A stretch of 6,062 nt of DNA from Alphaproteobacteria bacterium (GTDB lineage: Bacteria > Pseudomonadota > Alphaproteobacteria > UBA8366). The stretch covers positions 1-6,062 of the forward strand of contig JASLSL010000132.1 of assembly GCA_030743445.1 (NCBI GenBank), given 5' to 3'. The notes under the pieces were generated by a model. That model worked only from the letters and a program-made list of their open reading frames with translations. It had not been told where the DNA came from and ran no database searches. Of the stretch, positions 1 to 4,717 are shown one piece after another. Made by a program: the position numbers and the translations under genes. Position 1 is the first letter of the stretch; the number at the start of each line of letters is the position of its first letter.

Positions 1-173
1 CGGGTCCCTCCCTCTCCCGCAAGCGGGAGAGGGTCAATGCGACCGAAAGAAAATACCCTTCTCTCCTGGGAGAGGGAGGGGATCTAAAGATTTCACTCAA
101 GACGGCGAAGCCGCCTTACCCTCTCCCGCACTAGTGGGAGAGGGAGGGCCCCGCGTAGCGGGAGTGTGAGGGT
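1..173. repeat. Cluster of extragenic GC-rich hairpins (CCCTCTCCC/GGGAGAGGG family)
   Basis: This noncoding stretch holds several inverted repeats. The first has perfect 11-bp arms at 10-20 and 23-33. A second, imperfect one lies at about 61-74. The third has 9-bp arms CCCTCTCCC at 119-127 and GGGAGAGGG at 136-144. A small CCCGC-GTA-GCGGG hairpin follows at 150-162, and a CGGC-GAA-GCCG stem lies at 103-113. The last element ends in GTGAGGGT one base before the stop codon of the minus-strand dipeptidase gene. The same stem type and GGC-GAA-GCC module recur at the right end of the window, so this is a dispersed repeat family. On the minus strand these stems would form directly downstream of the dipeptidase mRNA and could protect its 3' end or slow polymerase. 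There is no T-run, so I do not call them intrinsic terminators. The window edge may cut the element. Confidence 0.8.
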
Positions 174-174
174 C

Positions 175-1185
175 TTACCCGCCCCAGACCTCGCGGAACA
201 CGCGCAGCCAGTTGAGCCCCATGACCTGGCGCACCTCGTCCTCGGCGAAGCCGCGTTCGAGCAATCCCCGAGTTAGGTTCCCGAGCGTCCGCGGCGTCTC
301 GATGCCTTCGGGGAAATGATAGGGCGGCGGCGGATAGTCCTCCGCCCGCCAGCCGCTCGCGTCCGACAACCGCATCTCGTAGCGCGCCATCGCCGCCGCC
401 TCGTCGGCGACCGGGTGCTGGCCCGGAAAATAGTCGATGCCGAGCCCGACATGCTCGATGCCGACGAGCTTCGCCTTGTAGGCGATGTCGTCGATGAAGC
501 GATCCAGGGTCGGCCGCGTCTCGGGCCCGAGAAACGCCGGGAACCCGACCGTGCCGACCAGGCCGCCCGACTTCGCCACCGCCTCGATCAGGTCGTCCGG
601 CACGTTGCGCCGGTTGTCGCACACCGCCTTGGCGTTGGCGTGCGAGACGACGACCGGGGCGGATGAGGCCTCGACCGCCTCCATCGTGGTGCGGTAGCCG
701 GTATGGGCGCAGTCGACGACGACGCGGTTGGCGTTCATCCGCTCGATCGCGGCGATGCCGAAGTCCGAGAGCCCGGCATCGGTGCGCTCGCCGGCGCCGT
801 CGCCGATCCGGTTCTTGGCGTTGTAGCAGAGCTGGATCATGCCGACACCGAGTGCCGCATAGGCGTCGATCGCGTCGTGCGATTCCTCGATCGGGTCGGT
901 GCCCTGGAAGTGGAAGATCAAACCGAGCTCGCCCGCCGCCTTGGCGTCCTCGATGTCCGACGCAGCGGTGACGTGGCGCAAGCCCGGGGTCTCGCGGATA
1001 TGTTTCAGCCAGCCGCCGAGCGCCTTCACCGTATGGGCCGCCCCGCCGCGGAAGCCGCCCACGGTCGGCGCCACCGCGGTCGCGCCCCCCTCGCGATACC
1101 ACGCCGTCATCGCTTTATCGTGGAGCAGCGGACAGGTCGCGTCGATCACGATCATATGGTCGTGCAGTTCCTTCCAGTCGGTCAC
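175..1185 (-). CDS. Peptidase M19 / membrane dipeptidase family protein with degenerate zinc site
   Basis: The 336-residue product resembles the M19 (renal/membrane dipeptidase) family, zinc TIM-barrel enzymes that cleave dipeptides and related amides. Recognisable segments, numbered from the GTG start, are QLCYNAKNRIGDG (118-130), ERTDAGLSDFG (133-143), DCAHTG with H161, SHANA with H182 followed by R193-N194, GLGIDYFPG with D251, and MGLNWLRVF near the C-terminus. H161, H182, R193 and D251 match the second-zinc histidines, substrate arginine and catalytic aspartate of the family. The N-terminal HxD zinc motif is missing: the expected DGHND reads DATCP (15-19). The usual IEG glutamate is glutamine (Q94). 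This may mark a divergent subfamily with one metal or a different reaction. No signal peptide or membrane segment is visible, so it is probably cytoplasmic. I chose GTG because GGAAGGA lies 8 bp upstream; the ATG at 1275 would run into the divergent gene. The family call is firm, the substrate unknown. Confidence 0.88.
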   Translation of the reverse strand: MTDWKELHDHMIVIDATCPLLHDKAMTAWYREGGATAVAPTVGGFRGGAAHTVKALGGWLKHIRETPGLRHVTAASDIEDAKAAGELGLIFHFQGTDPIEESHDAIDAYAALGVGMIQLCYNAKNRIGDGAGERTDAGLSDFGIAAIERMNANRVVVDCAHTGYRTTMEAVEASSAPVVVSHANAKAVCDNRRNVPDDLIEAVAKSGGLVGTVGFPAFLGPETRPTLDRFIDDIAYKAKLVGIEHVGLGIDYFPGQHPVADEAAAMARYEMRLSDASGWRAEDYPPPPYHFPEGIETPRTLGNLTRGLLERGFAEDEVRQVMGLNWLRVFREVWGG

Positions 1186-1246
1186 GGTGTTTTTCCTTCC
1201 CGGTCGTTTCGCGCTAAGCTTAGCGAAATTTCGTCGAGGAAGTGAA
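1186..1246. promoter_or_regulatory. Divergent promoter region with two overlapping palindromes
   Basis: These 61 bp separate the start codons of the divergent M19 and dioxygenase genes, so both promoters must lie here or inside the neighbouring gene. A perfect 14-bp palindrome, CGCTAAGCTTAGCG, lies at 1212-1225, and a perfect 10-bp palindrome, CGAAATTTCG, at 1224-1233, sharing two bases. TTTCGC at 1207-1212 and GCGAAA at 1223-1228 also form a 6-bp inverted pair. This is the layout of an operator for a dimeric regulator controlling both genes, which is an inference. No regulator gene lies in the window, and I could not assign -35/-10 boxes with confidence. Confidence 0.5.
1194..1200 (-). promoter_or_regulatory. 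Ribosome binding site that fixes the GTG start of the M19 gene
   Basis: On the minus strand GGAAGGA lies 8 bases before the GTG at 1185-1183. The encoded protein then starts MTDWKELHDHMIVIDA, the usual distance ahead of the first beta strand of M19 proteins. The longer reading with ATG at 1275 would add 30 residues of no family resemblance and overlap the start of the divergent dioxygenase gene. Confidence 0.65.
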
Positions 1247-2242
1247 ATGTCGGCGGCGCCCATAAAGGAATCCAACGTCTGGACCGGGGACGACTTCGCC
1301 GAAGGCGAAAGCTGGATCCACGAGCTCTCGCCGGCGATGATCGATGAGATCGCGGCGGCGATGCGAAGGGCGCTCGCCGAGGGCCGCGGCGAGTTCGCGC
1401 CTGAGAATTTCCCGCTGCCCGAGACCCAGGTGCTGCTCGGGGCCGCCTATGACGAGATCGAGAACGGCCGCGGCTTTTCAGTTTTGCGCGGCTGGCCGGT
1501 CGACGATTACTCTTATGAGGAGAATGTAGCCGCCTTCCGCGGCATCGGCGCTCATATCGGCGAGGCGGTGGTGCAGAACTACGAGGGCGAGCGCCTGGTC
1601 GACGTCATCGACAAGGACGTCGAGTACAGCCACCGCTCGCGCGGCTATATGAGCAACAAGCTGCTGCCGTTCCATTCCGACGGCGCCGACCTGGTGGGCC
1701 TGCTGTGCCTCGGCACGGCCGCCAAGGGCGGGTCCAACCTCTTGGTGAGCGCGACCCGGCTCTACAACACGGTGCTGGAGGAAAAGCCCGAATACATGGA
1801 AACCCTGCTCACCGGCTTCTACCACCACCGGCGCGGCCAGCACGACCCGGGCGAGGACCCGTTGTCGCCCGAGCCGATCCCGGTGTTCGCGTTTTACGGC
1901 GGCTATCTCCACTGCTGCTATAATCGCAACCCGATCGACTGGGTCGAGAAGGAGGGCATGACGCTCTCGGACCACGAGGTCGAGGTGCTGGATTACTTCG
2001 ACGGCCTGCTTCAGCGCCCGGGGATGGCCTTGTCGATGCAGTTCCGACGAGGCGACATGCAGTTCGTCAACAACTTCGTGCTGCTGCACTCGCGCACCGA
2101 ATACCGCGACGACGCGGGGCACAAGCGCCATCTGGTGCGGCTCTGGCTCGAGGACCCGAAGAGCAAGCGCAACGGCAAGGGATTGCTCGACCTCTACGTG
2201 CCCGGCAGCTCGCGCTTCGAGACGGCCCAGCAGGCGGAGTAG
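1247..2242 (+). CDS. TauD/TfdA-family Fe(II)/2-oxoglutarate-dependent dioxygenase
   Basis: The 331-residue product has the layout of the TauD/TfdA family, cytoplasmic non-haem iron enzymes that couple 2-oxoglutarate decarboxylation to substrate hydroxylation. The proximal iron ligands are in PFHSDGADLVGL: H143 and D145. The distal ligand is H281 in NNFVLLHSRTEY. The arginines of HKRHLVRLWL (R294, R298) lie 13 and 17 residues beyond it, where the family binds the 2-oxoglutarate carboxylate. GFSVLRGWPVDDYS (76-89) is the typical N-terminal strand-turn. Length is within the family range. The ATG is chosen because GAGGAAG (1236-1242) precedes it by four bases; the open frame upstream lies antisense to the dipeptidase gene. 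It is divergent from the M19 gene and probably co-regulated with it. The substrate cannot be inferred: taurine, aryloxyacetate and many secondary-metabolite substrates occur in this family. Codon use matches its neighbours. Confidence 0.88.
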   Translation: MSAAPIKESNVWTGDDFAEGESWIHELSPAMIDEIAAAMRRALAEGRGEFAPENFPLPETQVLLGAAYDEIENGRGFSVLRGWPVDDYSYEENVAAFRGIGAHIGEAVVQNYEGERLVDVIDKDVEYSHRSRGYMSNKLLPFHSDGADLVGLLCLGTAAKGGSNLLVSATRLYNTVLEEKPEYMETLLTGFYHHRRGQHDPGEDPLSPEPIPVFAFYGGYLHCCYNRNPIDWVEKEGMTLSDHEVEVLDYFDGLLQRPGMALSMQFRRGDMQFVNNFVLLHSRTEYRDDAGHKRHLVRLWLEDPKSKRNGKGLLDLYVPGSSRFETAQQAE

Positions 2243-2255
2243 GCGCCTCTCTTCG

Positions 2256-2366
2256 TCGTCATTCCGGGGCGCGCGATGCGCGAACCCGGAATCCATGCCT
2301 GAGAATTACCGACAGGCTCGTTGCCGCTGCGAAATACTCAGGCATGGATTCCCGCTTTCGCGGGAA
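2256..2366. repeat. Composite extragenic palindromic element, copy A
   Basis: Three dyads lie in series. The left hairpin has perfect 8-bp arms ATTCCGGG (2261-2268) and CCCGGAAT (2285-2292) with an inner CGCG/CGCG stem. The central dyad has perfect 16-bp arms, GGAATCCATGCCTGAG at 2288-2303 and its complement at 2337-2352, around a 33-base spacer. The right hairpin is TTCCCGC-TTTC-GCGGGAA (2349-2366). The element starts TCGTCATTCC, 13 bases after the dioxygenase stop codon. The same architecture recurs at 3523-3626. The right hairpin fits the ATTCCC-N8-GGGAA(T) pattern described for Neisseria dRS3 repeats and seen widely in proteobacteria. Here the final base is C, so the 3' terminal repeat is not intact. 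It might act as an mRNA 3'-end structure for the dioxygenase transcript; no T-run follows. Confidence 0.85.
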
Positions 2367-2386
2367 CGGCAATCTGGTAACAATGC

Positions 2387-2461
2387 GAAATTCCGGGGAC
2401 ACGATGGTGACCTCCGTTACTGAACGGCACTAAGGTGCCGATATCGTGTCCCCGGAATTTC
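2387..2461. repeat. REP-like element: perfect 19-bp inverted repeat with internal hairpins
   Basis: The arms are GAAATTCCGGGGACACGAT (2387-2405) and its exact complement (2443-2461), with a 37-base middle. The middle holds two overlapping stems, CCGTT-ACTG-AACGG (2414-2427) and CGGCAC-TAAG-GTGCCG (2425-2440), which share CGG and so cannot both form. The arm motif AATTCCGGGGACAC / GTGTCCCCGGAATT is, to my knowledge, a recurring palindromic unit near REP-associated tyrosine transposases (RAYT, IS200/IS605 relatives); no such transposase lies in this window. The right arm stops two bases before the AGGAGA of the RidA gene, so a folded transcript would place a large stem against that ribosome binding site. 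Probably a non-autonomous mobile repeat, possibly with an effect on translation. Confidence 0.8.
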
Positions 2462-2475
2462 TTAGGAGACCCGCC

Positions 2476-2886
2476 ATGTCCGAGATGATCTTCCACGACA
2501 TTCGATCCGCACCCGCGGCCTTCGCGCCGTTCTGCCACGCGGTCGAGGTCGACGGCTGGATCCAGCTGACCGGCCAGATGCCGATCGACCCGCGACAGGA
2601 CTCGGCCGGGCACGATTTGAAGCCGCTGCCGGCCGACGTCGGCGCCCAGACCCGTCAGGTGATGGCGAACATCGGATCGATCCTCGCCGAGATCGGCCTC
2701 GGGCTCGAGCACATCATGTCGGCCCGGGTCTATCTGACGAATTTCGAGCGCGACTACTCGGCGATGAACGACGTCTACCGTTCTTACTTCCCCGAGGACC
2801 GGCTGCCGGCCCGGACCTGCGTCGGCGTCACCGCGCTGGCGCTCGGCGCCCTGGTCGAGATCGACGTGCGGGCGCGGCGGGTATAA
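2476..2886 (+). CDS. RidA/YjgF/YER057c/UK114 family protein
   Basis: The 136-residue product has the normal length and sequence of the Rid superfamily, small trimeric cytoplasmic proteins. The best-known members hydrolyse reactive enamine/imine intermediates made by PLP enzymes. Family signatures are LTGQMPIDP (31-39), DVGAQTRQVMANIGSILAEIGLGLEHI (54-80), ARVYLTNF (83-90) and the C-terminal PARTCVGV...GALVEIDV. R113 and E128 correspond to the substrate carboxylate-binding arginine and the glutamate of enteric RidA. The GPY near the N-terminus of canonical RidA reads APF here (17-19), so the tyrosine is replaced and archetypal 2-iminobutanoate deaminase activity is uncertain. ATG is preceded by AGGAGA (2464-2469) with six bases of spacing; an earlier in-frame ATG at 2446 lies inside the repeat arm and is rejected. 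The phosphatase starts 12 bases downstream, suggesting an operon. Confidence 0.92.
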   Translation: MSEMIFHDIRSAPAAFAPFCHAVEVDGWIQLTGQMPIDPRQDSAGHDLKPLPADVGAQTRQVMANIGSILAEIGLGLEHIMSARVYLTNFERDYSAMNDVYRSYFPEDRLPARTCVGVTALALGALVEIDVRARRV

Positions 2887-2898
2887 GCCACGGCACCG

Positions 2899-3505
2899 AT
2901 GGTCGATCGCCTGCTATATGTCGTCCGGCACGGGGAGACCGAATGGAACCGCGGCGGGCGCGTTCAGGGCCACCGGGATTCCAGGCTGACCGAATTGGGC
3001 GAGGCCCAGGCCCGCGGCATCGGCCGGCGCCTCGCCGCCGAGATCGCACATTTGGACGAATTCACCATGGCGGTGAGTCCGCTCGGCCGCACCCGGCGGA
3101 CCGCCGAGCTGATCCGCGACGAGCTCGATTTCGATCCGGCGCGCTGCCACGAGGACGAGCGCCTGATGGAATTCACCTGGGGCGACTGGGACGGCCACAC
3201 CCGCCATGAGATCGAGGAAAAATGGCCGGGCGAACAGCAGCGGCGGCGCGAGAATCATTGGCATTACGTGCCGCCCGGCGGCGAGAGCTACGCGATGCTG
3301 GCGGCGCGCCTGGGCGATTGGCTCGGCGGAATTGCGCAAGGCACCCGGATGATCGTCGTGACCCATGGCGCCGCGGGGCGGGTCCTGCGCGGCCTCTATG
3401 CCGGGTTCGAGCCGGCCGCAAATCCTGAAACTCGACGAGCCGCAGGACGCCGCCTTCCGCCTGCACCAGGGCATATTCGAGAAAATCGCGGCGGACGGCG
3501 GTTGA
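2899..3505 (+). pseudogene. Histidine phosphatase (phosphoglycerate-mutase-like) family gene, frameshifted near its 3' end
   Basis: The first ~173 codons encode a branch-1 histidine phosphatase, which uses a phospho-histidine intermediate. Visible residues are the nucleophile motif VVRHGETEWN (R10, H11), SPLGRTRRTAE with R64, E91 in LMEFTWGDWDGH as likely acid/base, and H156 in VVTHGAAGRVLRGLYAGF. After FEPA the frame moves. The next frame, entered around 3418-3419, reads QILKLDEPQDAAFRLHQG and on to EKIAADGG with TGA at 3503-3505, exactly the family's C-terminal strand pattern. A one-base insertion (or two-base loss) explains it and restores a normal ~201-residue protein. In the unshifted frame translation runs on to 3723 through an extragenic repeat. 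All catalytic residues lie before the break, so it may be a recent mutation or a sequencing/assembly error. The start follows the RidA stop by 12 bases with only a weak ribosome site. The substrate (sugar phosphate, ribazole phosphate or other) is undetermined. Confidence 0.82.
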
Positions 3506-3522
3506 GTCTGTGCTTTCCCACC

Positions 3523-3626
3523 TCGTCATTCCGGAGCGCGCAATGCGGGAGGCCGGAATCCATGCCTGGGAGACCCGGACAACGCCGACGCTCAGGCATG
3601 GATTCCCGCTTTCGCGGGAATGACGA
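3523..3626. repeat. Composite extragenic palindromic element, copy B
   Basis: This has the same build as the element at 2256-2366. Outer terminal repeats are TCGTCATTCC (3523-3532) and GGAATGACGA (3617-3626), intact here at both ends. The left hairpin arms are ATTCCGG (3528-3534) and CCGGAAT (3553-3559). The central dyad GGAATCCATGCCTG (3555-3568) pairs with its complement at 3593-3606. The right hairpin TTCCCGC-TTTC-GCGGGAA spans 3603-3620, and with flanking A/T gives the full ATTCCC-N8-GGGAAT pattern. The two copies share arms but differ in the spacer between them, so they diverged some time ago or arrived separately. The element begins 17 bases after the true stop of the phosphatase and is read as the artefactual peptide MDSRFRGND in that gene's shifted frame. 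Confidence 0.85.
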
Positions 3627-3650
3627 CTACTGGGGCTGCGCGGAATTTCT

Positions 3651-3683
3651 ATTGAGATCGACGTGCTGGCGCGGAGAGGGTAA
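3651..3683 (+). pseudogene. Possible 3'-terminal remnant of a second RidA-family gene
   Basis: Read from 3651 the sequence encodes IEIDVLARRG followed by TAA, against VEIDVRARRV and TAA at the end of the intact RidA gene (2854-2886). At the DNA level 3654-3674 matches 2857-2877 at 20 of 21 positions. No further RidA sequence is recognisable upstream: the preceding bases are a CGGAATTTCT tract and then copy B of the composite repeat. The tail is too short to be functional. It could be the leftover of a duplicated or disrupted RidA gene. Chance similarity is possible, because the match is only about ten codons in a GC-rich genome. Confidence 0.4.
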
Positions 3684-3719
3684 AACTGCGACCCGAACAA
3701 ACCACGGGGAGAGTGAACC

Positions 3720-4703
3720 ATGAGCGCGGTCAGCGACCCGATCGAATATCCCGGCATCGATCCGGAGATGGCGGCGGCGATGATGCAGAGCCGCAGCCTG
3801 CTGCCGGAAGGCAAGCTCGACGTCACCAAGGCGCCGATCAGCCAAGTCCGCGAACAGTACGCGCGCGAGCGCCGCTATTGGAACGAGGACGGCCCGGAAA
3901 TGGCGCGGACCGAGGACGGGGCGATCCCGGGTCCGCACGGCGAGATTCCATTGCGCCTCTATTACCCGGCCGCCGCCGCCGAGGCGGCCGAGGCGCTGCC
4001 GCTGATGTTTTATTTCCACGGCGGCGGCTTCGTCTATGGCGGGATCGAGACCCACGACAGGATCAGCCGCTGGGTCGCCGAGCGTTTGGGTGCCGCGTTC
4101 TGCTCGGTCGACTACCGCCTGGCGCCCGAGCACAAATTCCCGACCCCGATCGACGAGGCCATCGCCGTGCTTGACTGGGCGGCCGGCAATGCGGGTGAGC
4201 TCGGCATCGATGCGGCGCGCATCGGCATGGGCGGCGATTCCGCGGGGGCGGCGATCTCGCTTGCCACCGCCTACTCGTTGAAACAGGCGGGACGGGCCGA
4301 CGTCTTGAAGCTGCTCGTCCTGGTCTACGGCAATTACGGGCTGAAGGAGAGCCAGTCGATCGCCTTATACGGCGGTCCCGAGTACGGGCTTTCCGACGCG
4401 AACCGCAAGTTCTACCGCGCAAGCTATGTCGGAACCGACCCGAAGCTGCACGAGGACAAGCGGCTGAACCTGCTCGCCGCCGACCTCTCGGGCGTGCCGG
4501 CCTGCCATATCGCGGCGGCCGAGATGGACCCGCTCTGCGACAATTCCCCGGCACTGGCGGAGAAGCTCGACGAGGCGGGCGTCGCCAACACCTGCACGAT
4601 CTATCCCGGCGTGCTGCACGGGTTCCTGCACCTGACCCGCATGGTCGCCAAGTCGCGCCAGGCGCTCGACGATGCCGGCGACGCGATCGCCGCGGGACTC
4701 TGA
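3720..4703 (+). CDS. Alpha/beta hydrolase, hormone-sensitive lipase (family IV) type esterase
   Basis: The 327-residue product is a family IV (HSL-type, alpha/beta hydrolase fold-3) carboxylesterase-like protein, which typically hydrolyses short-chain acyl esters in the cytoplasm. The oxyanion-hole motif HGGGF (100-104) and the family signature DYRLAPEH (131-138) are present. The nucleophile S174 is in the elbow GGDSAGAA. The rest of the triad is D270 in AEMDPLCD and H300 in GVLHGFLH. An N-terminal ~70-residue cap segment precedes the core, as is usual in this family. No signal peptide is seen. GGGGAGAG (3706-3713) lies six bases before the ATG. The CinA gene follows 14 bases after the stop, so the two are likely co-transcribed. 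The catalytic set is complete; the natural ester substrate is unknown, and the neighbours give no strong hint. Confidence 0.92.
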   Translation: MSAVSDPIEYPGIDPEMAAAMMQSRSLLPEGKLDVTKAPISQVREQYARERRYWNEDGPEMARTEDGAIPGPHGEIPLRLYYPAAAAEAAEALPLMFYFHGGGFVYGGIETHDRISRWVAERLGAAFCSVDYRLAPEHKFPTPIDEAIAVLDWAAGNAGELGIDAARIGMGGDSAGAAISLATAYSLKQAGRADVLKLLVLVYGNYGLKESQSIALYGGPEYGLSDANRKFYRASYVGTDPKLHEDKRLNLLAADLSGVPACHIAAAEMDPLCDNSPALAEKLDEAGVANTCTIYPGVLHGFLHLTRMVAKSRQALDDAGDAIAAGL

Positions 4704-4717
4704 GGGGATCGCACGGC

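Noticed and set aside
1..173. CRISPR array or intrinsic terminator at the left end
   Set aside because: The repeats are palindromic, unevenly spaced and too few for CRISPR; the stems lack a T-run for a standard terminator.
899..1246. Upstream in-frame extension of the dioxygenase gene
   Set aside because: It lies antisense to the well-supported M19 gene, shows no family resemblance, and a good ribosome site marks the ATG at 1247.
1186..1275. ATG start at 1275 for the M19 gene
   Set aside because: It would overlap the divergent dioxygenase start and add 30 residues without family similarity; GTG at 1185 has a better ribosome site.
2446..2475. Earlier in-frame ATG for RidA
   Set aside because: It lies inside the right arm of the inverted repeat; the 2476 ATG has AGGAGA at proper spacing and gives the normal RidA length.
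2338..2712. Minus-strand frame ending in VPAKAGIHA
   Set aside because: That peptide is the translation of the extragenic repeat hairpin, and the rest is antisense to RidA.
2256..3626. Composite transposon bounded by the two composite repeats
   Set aside because: No transposase gene lies between them, the copies are short and diverged, and the enclosed genes are ordinary metabolic ones.
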